Of a stretch of 8,798 nucleotides of DNA, positions 1 to 6,883 are shown piece after piece. Source of the DNA: Dethiosulfatibacter sp. (lineage in GTDB: Bacteria; Bacillota; Clostridia; Tissierellales; Dethiosulfatibacteraceae); NCBI GenBank assembly GCA_030591825.1, contig JAUVAG010000025.1:1-8798 (forward strand). Direction: 5' to 3'. A program made the position numbers and the translations under genes. Each line of letters starts with the position of its first letter. Positions within the stretch are counted from its first letter, which is position 1. Below the pieces are notes generated by a model. That model ran no database searches and had not been told where the DNA came from. It was given only the letters and a program-made list of their open reading frames with translations.

Positions 1-2739
1 AAACCTGAAAAAAATCGCGAAAATGTTATTAAAAACTTGAACAGAAAAATCAATAAAACAACAGGTCTTTATGACAAACCTTGTTTTACAGGTTTTTATA
101 GAAAAACAATTGAAATAGGAGACTCATGGGAGAATAGAAAAATTTTCCTTAAAATAGGTGGAGTGAAATCCAGTGTAGAAGTATGGATCAATGGAAGACA
201 CGTTGGTTTTTCATATGGAACTATGGGGGATCTGGATTTTGACATGACTGGATTTGTTGAGTTAGGAAAAAACCTTGTTGTATTAAAAATACAAAGATAT
301 TCCAATGCTTCATTTATAGATTGCTCTTTGGACTGGTTTTTAAGTGGTATTTTTAGGAAGATAGAATTGTATTCTGAACCCGAAATATTTATAAAAGATT
401 TATTCGTTAGAAGTACCTATGATGATGAATATGAAGATGCAAGACTTTGTGTGGAAACCTGGGTTGGAAATTCAACGGATAGAAACAGGGATTTGAAGCT
501 TGAACTTAGGATAGGAGAAAAACTCCTTATGACTGCAGGTTTCGTAGTGAATAAAAATTCAGAAGAAAAGGTTTACATCTGCAAGTTGGTTGAAAAGCCT
601 GTTAAGTGGGATGATGAAAATCCTTATCTTTATGACGTTGATATAATATTAAAAGACCATGATGATGCAATACTGTCAGAAAGAAGAATCAATCATGGAT
701 TCAGACAGGTAGAAATAAGAAAATCACAGTTTCTTGTAAATGGAAAACCTGTAGTTTTTAAAGGGATAAACAGGACCGATAGTGAAAGTATATACAGATC
801 TGATTCCAGCGATGAAATTTGGGAAGAGGACATTAGGCTTTTAAAGAGAAACAACATAAATGCAATTCTGACAAGTGATTTCCCAAGTGATTCTAGGTTT
901 TATGAATTGTGTGATAAATATGGAATCTTTGTAGTGTCTGAACTGGGAATCAATACCAGTCAGTCTCTTAAAAAGCTGCCTGAAGGTTTTGACTGGAACA
1001 AAACTGCATTGAAGAGAATATCAAATACAGTAAATAGGGACAAGAATCATCCGTCCATAGTTATGTGGTATCTTGGCAAGGATACAGGATGTGGGTTGGA
1101 TTATCTTGTGATGAAAGATTATCTGGATGATTTGGATGATTCAAGGCCTGTAAGCTATATTGGAAATACCGGATCAATTGGTGGAGACGTTCTTTGCACA
1201 CAGTATCCAACTGTTGAAATGGAAAAAAATATAGGAAAGCTTAAGTCAATCAGAAATTTTTTTAAGGATACTAAAACTCTAAACGAAAGCAAGTCTCTTA
1301 AAATAGGAAACTATATAAAGAAACCGGTATTTAGCAGCAAACTTTCCTATATCGAAGGCAATTGTCTTGGTAATATTAATGAACATGTCATGAATTATGA
1401 GAAATATAAAAATCTTTGTGGTGGATTCATTTCGAACATGACAGATATTGTTATGATTAGGGATGAGGTTGGAGAAGTTTCAAGAGAAGGTGTTATAGAT
1501 ATTGATGGGAAACCCAAACCCATGTTTTATGAAATCAAGAAGGTGTTTCAAAATATTGAAACAACCATTCAGGAAGAAGAAGGAAGTTTAATTCTTGAAA
1601 TAGAAAATAAATACAGGTCAATGACAATTGATGATTTTTTGCTTGAGGTTAGTATTGCTGAAAATGGCAACGAGGTCTATAAAAGAGATGTAATTATGTT
1701 GTCTGAAGCAGTTGAAGGGAAAACAATATTTGAATTCACACCTGATATTGTGAAAAATGAAGGTTGTGAATATATCCTTACTGTTTCATGGAAGCTTAAA
1801 AAAGCTACTGAATGGGCTGATGAAGGTTTTGAGGTGGCATGGGACCAGTTTGTGCTTTTTGGCTCTGCATATGTTGGTAAGGTTGAAGAAAGCAATGAGG
1901 TCGAGTCATTTTCCATACTTGAGACAGGAGAATTTATAAGTATAAAAAATACTGAATACAGTATGATAATAAACAAGAAAACTGGAAATATAAAAAACAT
2001 CAATCTTGGTAATGGAAATATACTTTATAAGGAAATTGTACATAGATTTACAAGGAATGATACCGATACAGACAAAAGAAGTGAAAAAAACAATCTTAGA
2101 AGCATTTTAAGTAGAAATGCTCAATGGGACAATGCATTGAAGAAAAAGAAGGTAATAAGCTCATTTACGGAAAAACACCCTGATAAAGTGGTTGTATATT
2201 TTGAAATTGAATATCCTCTAGTCAAGGATCCTGCAATATTAATATATGAACTAAAGAACAACTTTGACCTTGTTATTCATAATGAAATTGAGTCTATAAA
2301 GGAAATGACAAGGTTTGGAATGCAGTTTGAATTTGCGGAACAACTTGATATAGTGAAATATTACGGCAAGGGCCCACATGAAAACTATGTAGACAGGAAC
2401 AGGGGAGCTAAGACTGGTATTCATGAATTACCATTGAAGGACTTCAACTATAATTATACAAATGAACAAGAAAGAGGAAATCGCACTGATGCGAGATGGA
2501 TGAAATCATTCAGTGATATTAATTCTATATCCGTTCACGCCATAGGCGATAAGAACTTTAATTTCAGTATTAGGCAATGTGAAGAAAAAACAGTATTGAA
2601 TGTGGATTACGGGCAAAAGGGTGTAGGTGGTGATACTATGACTGGTTCAGAAATATTGGAGAAATACAAATTGAATAAGAACACCAGATACAAGTATACT
2701 TTTGGAATATCATTTAAGGGAGAGCCTTATGAAGTTTGA
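1..2739 (+). CDS. GH2 beta-galactosidase-like protein (LacZ family), 5'-partial, probable pseudoenzyme
   Basis: The frame is open from base 1, so the TTG at 37 is not a credible start; 912 residues are visible and roughly 85-100 N-terminal residues appear to lie upstream by comparison with E. coli LacZ. Domain order fits GH2: the jelly-roll sugar-binding domain (FTGFYRKT, GGVKSSVEVWINGRHVG, LSGIFR), an immunoglobulin-like domain (ENPYLYDV, HGFRQVEI), a TIM barrel (FKGINR, RDKNHPSIVMWYLG, GNCLGN, GGFI), a second sandwich, and the C-terminal small-chain domain (YYGKGPHENYVDR, GNRTDARW, GVGGD). LacZ-type enzymes hydrolyse beta-galactosides in the cytoplasm. Here the active site is not preserved: the nucleophile Glu is Lys (codon 1339-1341), the GNESG motif is GKDTG (Asp at 1081-1083), and residues matching E. 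coli Asp201, His357, His391, Glu416, His418, Trp568 and Trp999 are all changed. The fold assignment is secure; beta-galactosidase activity is doubtful. The gene overlaps the next one by 11 nt. Confidence 0.9.
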   Translation, partial: KPEKNRENVIKNLNRKINKTTGLYDKPCFTGFYRKTIEIGDSWENRKIFLKIGGVKSSVEVWINGRHVGFSYGTMGDLDFDMTGFVELGKNLVVLKIQRYSNASFIDCSLDWFLSGIFRKIELYSEPEIFIKDLFVRSTYDDEYEDARLCVETWVGNSTDRNRDLKLELRIGEKLLMTAGFVVNKNSEEKVYICKLVEKPVKWDDENPYLYDVDIILKDHDDAILSERRINHGFRQVEIRKSQFLVNGKPVVFKGINRTDSESIYRSDSSDEIWEEDIRLLKRNNINAILTSDFPSDSRFYELCDKYGIFVVSELGINTSQSLKKLPEGFDWNKTALKRISNTVNRDKNHPSIVMWYLGKDTGCGLDYLVMKDYLDDLDDSRPVSYIGNTGSIGGDVLCTQYPTVEMEKNIGKLKSIRNFFKDTKTLNESKSLKIGNYIKKPVFSSKLSYIEGNCLGNINEHVMNYEKYKNLCGGFISNMTDIVMIRDEVGEVSREGVIDIDGKPKPMFYEIKKVFQNIETTIQEEEGSLILEIENKYRSMTIDDFLLEVSIAENGNEVYKRDVIMLSEAVEGKTIFEFTPDIVKNEGCEYILTVSWKLKKATEWADEGFEVAWDQFVLFGSAYVGKVEESNEVESFSILETGEFISIKNTEYSMIINKKTGNIKNINLGNGNILYKEIVHRFTRNDTDTDKRSEKNNLRSILSRNAQWDNALKKKKVISSFTEKHPDKVVVYFEIEYPLVKDPAILIYELKNNFDLVIHNEIESIKEMTRFGMQFEFAEQLDIVKYYGKGPHENYVDRNRGAKTGIHELPLKDFNYNYTNEQERGNRTDARWMKSFSDINSISVHAIGDKNFNFSIRQCEEKTVLNVDYGQKGVGGDTMTGSEILEKYKLNKNTRYKYTFGISFKGEPYEV
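2716..2722 (+). promoter_or_regulatory. Ribosome binding site fixing the start of the GH36-like gene
   Basis: AAGGGAG lies 6 nt before the ATG at 2729, inside the last codons of the GH2 gene. It supports 2729 as the start in preference to the in-frame TTG at 2702, which has no such site at the right distance. Translation of the two genes is probably coupled. Confidence 0.65.
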
Positions 2740-4528
2740 TGAAGGAATTGTTAAGCTTAGAGTTGGAGACAAGTATAAAACAATAAAATTTCACGATTTT
2801 GGTAAAATTCAGGAAGATGGTATCAGAATGGAAATCAAAACTGAAGACATCAGGAATGGTGAAGTTTATAGTATAAGAATTGAATCAGACGAGAAATGCT
2901 TTCTTGAAAAAATCGAACTTGATTTTAATTTCAGGGCTTCATATTTCAGTATGTTTTCAAATGGATATCAGAGCATGAGCGAAAGCAGGGAATATCTTAA
3001 ATCCGAAAGAATGAAAAAAATTGGATGGCTGAACCGTATTAAAGGATTTGACAGCTATGGAGATTACAAGTTTGTTGATTATGTTAAAAAGAAGGGATGT
3101 ATACATTCCACTGGATATACCTATTTAAAAAGTTTTAAGTCAACGCTTTTTACAGCTTCGCTAAATGAAGAAAAGGGATTTACAGTTTTTTACGGCAATA
3201 TAGAAAACAAGAAAATCAGAGTAGTAAAGGATCTTTCAGGCACTGAAGTTGAGAATTCCATTGAGGCACTTAAAATAATGATATCCTATGATGTTGACGA
3301 TTCATGGAAATACTATGCAAAACTGATTCCAGGTAAGAATGTTGAAAACAGTAAGATTTCAATGTGGAGAAGTTTTGGTAGATATGGAAATGATGTAACT
3401 TGTAAGGATATAATGAAAAATCTTGATAGCATTTGCGAGAACAATATAGACTATGACATAATTCAGATTGATGGTGGATATGAGGCAAACCTTGGTGACT
3501 GGATGGAATCAAGTAAGGGATTTCCCGATGGATTAAAATTTGTTGCTGATAAAATAAAAGAAAAGGGTTATATTCCAGGGATATGGGTTGCTCCTTTTAT
3601 TTGCAGCAGTAAATCAAATATATACAAAAAAAACAAAGAATGGTTATTAAAAAATAGTCAAAATACTGAAGTTATTGCAGGTCGGGATTCATCTTTGGGA
3701 GGAAAAGTCTATGCCTTGGATATTCAGAATGAAAACTTCAAGGATTACTTAAAAAATGTTTTTGATTATCTCAAGGAGTGCGGATTTGAATTCATTAATG
3801 TAGATTGTGTTTATGCCTCTTGTATGATTCCTGGCAATGGTAAAAACAGGGGGATGATTCTTAGTGAAGCAATATCATATATTGAAGAAATTTCAAAGGG
3901 CAGCAAGGTAATGCTTAGTGGATCTCCTCTTGTAAATGCATTTAAAAAAGTTGATTATTGCAGTGTGAGTTGTATAAACGGATTTTCATGGGATAATGGA
4001 GCTGAAAGAAACAGCAATTTAAAGGAGAGAAGAACTGTATGCAATACTCTTGTAAGCACGTTAAACAGATACAAGCTAAATAAAAACATGTTCAACAATG
4101 CGTCGGGGATATTTACTTTGAAAACCAAAGGTTCATTCCTGAACAAGCATGAGAAATATTCAATGCTGTTTTTGTCTTATTTAATGGGAAATGTTATAAT
4201 GAACTCGGACAATATTGCAAACTACAATGATGTTGAAAAGCATATGTTGAAATCTTTGTACCCTCTTCTTAATCTTGATGTATACCATATGGAAATAATT
4301 GATAATGTTTACAAAATAAAATTTAAATACAGTGAATATAGTTATGAAGTATATTTTAATTCAAACGATGCAGTGAAGACATCAATTTTGAGATATGATT
4401 GTTTCAACAGACACAGGAAAGATTTTAAGAAGGCGACAATTATTGATATAAAACCACATGAGACTAAATATTTTATTATTGGAAATAAGGAAAAAATAAG
4501 CAATTGGAGTCATTTGATAGTGAATTAG
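2729..4528 (+). CDS. GH36 alpha-galactosidase-like protein (melibiase family), probable pseudoenzyme
   Basis: A 599-residue protein with the layout of GH36/melibiase alpha-galactosidases. It has an N-terminal beta-sandwich with the NGYQS-type motif (residues 78-82), a TIM barrel from about 210 to 510, and a short C-terminal sandwich. Barrel landmarks are IQIDGGYE (245-252), LGDWME, FPDGLK (265-270), GIWVAPF (284-290), YALD (328-331) and FINVDCVYA (355-363). Family members release alpha-linked galactose in the cytoplasm. Asp359 matches the catalytic nucleophile. The acid/base Asp expected in the RIxxDxxxxW segment is not there: the aligned stretch after Val-Asp (408-409) reads CSVSCINGFSW, placing Ile416 at that position with Asn417 beside it. 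Other pocket changes are DDG to DGG (Gly249), the GWCSWY-type motif to MWRSFG (212-217), and the CG.PL loop to SGSPL (397-401). It overlaps the GH2 gene by 11 nt, so they form one operon. Family membership is confident; enzymatic activity is uncertain. Confidence 0.85.
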   Translation: MKFDEGIVKLRVGDKYKTIKFHDFGKIQEDGIRMEIKTEDIRNGEVYSIRIESDEKCFLEKIELDFNFRASYFSMFSNGYQSMSESREYLKSERMKKIGWLNRIKGFDSYGDYKFVDYVKKKGCIHSTGYTYLKSFKSTLFTASLNEEKGFTVFYGNIENKKIRVVKDLSGTEVENSIEALKIMISYDVDDSWKYYAKLIPGKNVENSKISMWRSFGRYGNDVTCKDIMKNLDSICENNIDYDIIQIDGGYEANLGDWMESSKGFPDGLKFVADKIKEKGYIPGIWVAPFICSSKSNIYKKNKEWLLKNSQNTEVIAGRDSSLGGKVYALDIQNENFKDYLKNVFDYLKECGFEFINVDCVYASCMIPGNGKNRGMILSEAISYIEEISKGSKVMLSGSPLVNAFKKVDYCSVSCINGFSWDNGAERNSNLKERRTVCNTLVSTLNRYKLNKNMFNNASGIFTLKTKGSFLNKHEKYSMLFLSYLMGNVIMNSDNIANYNDVEKHMLKSLYPLLNLDVYHMEIIDNVYKIKFKYSEYSYEVYFNSNDAVKTSILRYDCFNRHRKDFKKATIIDIKPHETKYFIIGNKEKISNWSHLIVN

Positions 4529-4573
4529 GAAGGTGATCCCATGATGAAACGGCTTTGGATTTTGTTGCTGTAG
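4529..4573 (+). pseudogene. Ten-codon ORF with a very strong ribosome binding site; possible signal-peptide remnant or leader peptide
   Basis: One base after the GH36-like stop codon is AAGGTGATCC (4530-4539), which matches the complement of the 16S rRNA 3' end at nine consecutive bases. It is followed at proper spacing by ATG ATG at 4541. The frame encodes MMKRLWILLL and ends at TAG 4571-4573, with a further in-frame TAA directly after. Positive charges followed by a hydrophobic run is how a signal peptide or lipoprotein precursor begins, so this may be the intact start of a third operon gene whose body was deleted. A genuine hydrophobic micropeptide or a leader peptide are alternatives. No terminator for the GH2/GH36 operon is visible here. 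Confidence 0.4.
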
Positions 4574-4597
4574 TAAATAAAATTTTCAGAGAATGAT

Positions 4598-4626
4598 TTG
4601 CAAAAAATATGATTATATTATATGAT
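4598..4626 (+). promoter_or_regulatory. Candidate sigma-A type promoter for the foldase gene
   Basis: TTGCAA at 4598-4603 and TATGAT at 4621-4626 are separated by exactly 17 nt (4 of 6 and 5 of 6 matches to the consensus). They sit in an AT-rich stretch 30 nt upstream of the next start codon, which fits a separate transcription unit for the gene at 4656. Confidence 0.55.
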
Positions 4627-4642
4627 AGTCTGGAAAAACTTT

Positions 4643-4649
4643 AAGGAGA
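4643..4649 (+). promoter_or_regulatory. Ribosome binding site supporting a TTG start
   Basis: AAGGAGA lies 6 nt before the TTG at 4656. The encoded N-terminus (M)ENKILAKVNGKEIT is that of clostridial cytosolic PpiC/PrsA-like proteins, so TTG is accepted as the start. Confidence 0.75.
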
Positions 4650-4655
4650 TTTAAT

Positions 4656-5399
4656 TTGGAAAATAAAATATTAGCAAAAGTAAACGGAAAAGAAATAACA
4701 CAAAATATGTTAGACAGAATAATGCAAAATCTTCCACCTCAGCAATCTGCTCAAATGAATAATGAAGATGGAATGAAAAAACTTCTTGATGAAGTTGTTT
4801 CAGGAGAACTTTTATATTTTGACGCTGTTGATAAGGAAATGGATAAGGAAAAGAACTTTATTGAATTGCTCGAAGATGCAAAGAGAAGTCTTTTACAGAG
4901 ATATGCTGTAGAAAGCGTAATAGCTGGCGTAAGTGCTGATGATGAAGAAGCTCAGACATTCTATAAATCGAATGCAGCACAATTCGAGAAAGCTTCTGAA
5001 GTTTCAGCAAGGCATATACTTCTTGATAACGAAGATAAGATTAAGGAAATAAAAGTAGAGATTGAAGGTGGACTTGATTTTGCTGAAGCAGCTTCAAAAT
5101 ACTCTTCGTGTCCTTCTAAAGAAGCAGGCGGTAGTCTGGGAAGCTTTAGTAAAGGCAAGATGGTTCCTGAATTTGAAGAGACAGCTTTTAATCTTGAAAT
5201 TGGTCAGTTGAGCGAGCCTGTTAAAACTCAGTTTGGATATCACCTTATTATGGTTGATAGTAAAACAGAAGGTGGAACTATGAATTTTGAAGAGGTTAAA
5301 GAAGGAATCAAGCAAAACCTTCTAAATCAGAAACAATTTGAAGCATACAACAGCAAGGTTACAGAGCTGAAAGCAAAATATACTGTAGAAATACTATAG
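4656..5399 (+). CDS. Parvulin-type peptidyl-prolyl cis-trans isomerase (PpiC/PrsA/SurA-like), without a signal peptide
   Basis: A 247-residue foldase. Residues 1-110 form a SurA/PrsA-like N-terminal helical region (VNGKEIT, then a long charged helical stretch). Residues about 115-202 form a parvulin domain with the hallmark blocks ARHILL (118-123), KYSSCPSKEAGGSLGSFSKG (148-167), MVPEFEETAF and PVKTQFGYHLI (188-198). The C-terminal tail is helical and charged. Parvulins catalyse prolyl peptide bond isomerisation and assist folding. PrsA proper is an exported lipoprotein, but this protein has no signal sequence or lipobox, so it should act in the cytoplasm, as do similar short forms common in clostridia (known from the family). 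It has its own promoter upstream and a terminator 19 nt after its stop, so it appears monocistronic. Confidence 0.9.
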   Translation: MENKILAKVNGKEITQNMLDRIMQNLPPQQSAQMNNEDGMKKLLDEVVSGELLYFDAVDKEMDKEKNFIELLEDAKRSLLQRYAVESVIAGVSADDEEAQTFYKSNAAQFEKASEVSARHILLDNEDKIKEIKVEIEGGLDFAEAASKYSSCPSKEAGGSLGSFSKGKMVPEFEETAFNLEIGQLSEPVKTQFGYHLIMVDSKTEGGTMNFEEVKEGIKQNLLNQKQFEAYNSKVTELKAKYTVEIL

Positions 5400-5418
5400 T
5401 AATATAATTGATTAAAAG

Positions 5419-5448
5419 ACCGTCTGATCATTGATCGGCGGTTTTTTT
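5419..5448 (+). terminator. Rho-independent terminator of the foldase gene
   Basis: ACCG-T-C, a bulged T, then GATC pair with GATC-GGCGGT around a three-base loop (one G-U pair), followed directly by a seven-T run at 5442-5448. It lies 19 nt after the stop codon at 5399 and fits the + strand only. Confidence 0.85.
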
Positions 5449-5494
5449 GTTGCATATGAAACAGTTGAAAATGTAAATTGAACAGAAATTTAAT

Positions 5495-5523
5495 TTGTAT
5501 TTATTATTGACAGATATTACAAT
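5495..5523 (+). promoter_or_regulatory. Candidate promoter for the amidohydrolase-peptidase operon
   Basis: TTGTAT (5495-5500) and TACAAT (5518-5523) are 17 nt apart. The -10 box is good and the -35 is weak. A perfect TTGACA at 5507-5512 overlaps the spacer but has only poor -10 candidates at 16-18 nt (CATAGG at 5529). The operon most likely starts within this stretch; which pair is used is unclear. Confidence 0.4.
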
Positions 5524-5553
5524 AAATCATAGGGATATGTCAGGTGGTGAATA

Positions 5554-6858
5554 ATGCACGAACAAATAAGAGAATATTCAGAAAAAATCAGAAACAAACT
5601 TATAGAAATAAGAAGAGACATCCATAAACATCCTGAAGCCGGATGGACAGAATTCAGAACGTCAACGATAATTGCAGAATATCTAGATGAATTAGGTTAT
5701 GAAATTACAGTTGGAAGGGATATTGTCTCTGAAAATGACAGACTTGGTGTTTCAGATGAAAAGTATATAGATGAATTATTTAATGAAGTAAGTAAAGATT
5801 TTGTTGATTCCAGATATCTTCATAAGATGGAAGGAGGTTTTACAGGAGTTGTAGGTGACATGCGAAAGGGGAAGGACAGGACCATTGCCATGCGGTTTGA
5901 TATCGATGCATTGAAAATCAAGGAATCTGGAGACAATATTTCTACTGAGAAAGGATTTTCATCAGTAAAAGGTAATTTAATGCATGCATGTGGTCATGAT
6001 GCTCATATTGCAATAGGTCTTGGGGTATCAGAAATTATAAGAAGCATTAATGATGATTTGGACTGTAATATCAAGTTGATTTTTCAACCGGCAGAAGAAG
6101 GGGTAAGAGGAGCCTACGCAATGGTAAAGGCAGGAATTCTTGATGATGTTGATTATCTATTGGGCATACATGTTACAAATGATTTAAAAGCAGGAGAGGT
6201 GGAATGCGGACTTGGTGGATATTTTGCAACAACAAAGTTTGATGCTGAAATAATTGGAAATCCTGCACATTCTGGTGGAACGCCTGAGCTAGGAAATAAT
6301 TCACTTCTGGCGGCAGCTACAGCAGTTCTTAATATGCATTCCATACCAAGACATTCCAAAGGTATAACGAGAATAAATGTAGGAATGCTATCGGCAGGAA
6401 CCGACAGAAATGTGATTCCGGATAATGCAAAGCTTAATATTGAAACAAGAGGAGAAAATTCCGAGTTGGATGAATATATGCTTAATGCTGCACGCAGGAT
6501 ATTGATAAATTCAGCTGAAATGTATGGATGTACGGTAGATATTAAAATCATGGGTAAGTCAGATACTTCATACAGTAGTAAAAATCTTACAGAATACTGT
6601 GAGAAGGTTATTGATGAAAATATCGACTTAAAACTTTGTAGAAATATTCCATCTTTAGGTAGTGAGGATATTGCAATGATGATGAATAAGGTTCAAGACG
6701 ATGGGGGGAAAGCTATTGTCATAGGTGTTGGTTCAAACCCTGGATTCAAGTCTAGGCCTCATACAGGTGAATTCGCAATAGATGAGGAGTGCATACACAA
6801 AACTTCTGGTCTTTTAAGTTCCCTAGTTTATGAAATAGCAAAGATTGACTCTGTATGA
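5554..6858 (+). CDS. M20D family amidohydrolase, AbgA-like (N-acyl amino acid or aminobenzoyl-glutamate hydrolase type)
   Basis: A 434-residue metal-dependent hydrolase of the M20D/amidohydrolase family. Motifs in order are RRDIHKHPEAGWTEFRT (20-36), EGGFTGVV (93-100), FDIDAL (115-120), HACGHDAHIAIG (144-155), IFQPAEEGVRGA (176-187), GIHV (204-207), the dimerisation lid with NPAHSGG (236-242), and SLGSEDIAMMM (367-377). Likely metal ligands are Cys146, His148, Glu182, His206 and His403, with Glu181 as general base; all are present. The region between EFRT and EGGFTG, including VGRDIV and RLGVSDE, together with the length, closely resembles E. coli AbgA (436 residues), which cleaves p-aminobenzoyl-glutamate as a dimer with AbgB. 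No AbgB or AbgT gene is in the window, so the substrate here is open. The start has AGGTGG at 5542-5547. No signal peptide is seen, so it is cytosolic. It is followed 25 nt later by a peptidase gene in the same operon. Confidence 0.9.
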   Translation: MHEQIREYSEKIRNKLIEIRRDIHKHPEAGWTEFRTSTIIAEYLDELGYEITVGRDIVSENDRLGVSDEKYIDELFNEVSKDFVDSRYLHKMEGGFTGVVGDMRKGKDRTIAMRFDIDALKIKESGDNISTEKGFSSVKGNLMHACGHDAHIAIGLGVSEIIRSINDDLDCNIKLIFQPAEEGVRGAYAMVKAGILDDVDYLLGIHVTNDLKAGEVECGLGGYFATTKFDAEIIGNPAHSGGTPELGNNSLLAAATAVLNMHSIPRHSKGITRINVGMLSAGTDRNVIPDNAKLNIETRGENSELDEYMLNAARRILINSAEMYGCTVDIKIMGKSDTSYSSKNLTEYCEKVIDENIDLKLCRNIPSLGSEDIAMMMNKVQDDGGKAIVIGVGSNPGFKSRPHTGEFAIDEECIHKTSGLLSSLVYEIAKIDSV

Positions 6859-6883
6859 TCAATAATAATGAGGACGGTGCAAT

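Noticed and set aside
37..39. TTG as the start of the GH2 gene
   Set aside because: The frame is open to base 1, no ribosome binding site precedes it, and the family needs roughly 100 more N-terminal residues, so the gene begins outside the window.
1354..1356. Glu in the YIEGN segment as a replacement nucleophile of the GH2 protein
   Set aside because: It is five residues beyond the normal nucleophile position, aligned with Met542 of LacZ, so it is unlikely to point into the pocket; it stays possible only if the local strand is rearranged.
2702..2704. In-frame TTG start for the GH36-like gene
   Set aside because: It would extend the overlap with the GH2 gene, and only the ATG at 2729 has a properly spaced AAGGGAG.
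4541..4573. The signal-peptide-like decapeptide as the lost N-terminus of the foldase gene
   Set aside because: The foldase gene has its own promoter, ribosome binding site and a complete N-terminus typical of cytosolic forms, and stops separate the two, so a link is not needed.
5507..5512. Perfect TTGACA as the -35 box of the amidohydrolase operon
   Set aside because: No good -10 box lies 16-18 nt downstream; the TTGTAT/TACAAT pair was preferred, though neither is certain.
6153..6551. 132-codon antisense ORF inside the amidohydrolase gene
   Set aside because: It is a shadow of a well-conserved gene on the other strand, with no recognisable domain and no support as a gene.
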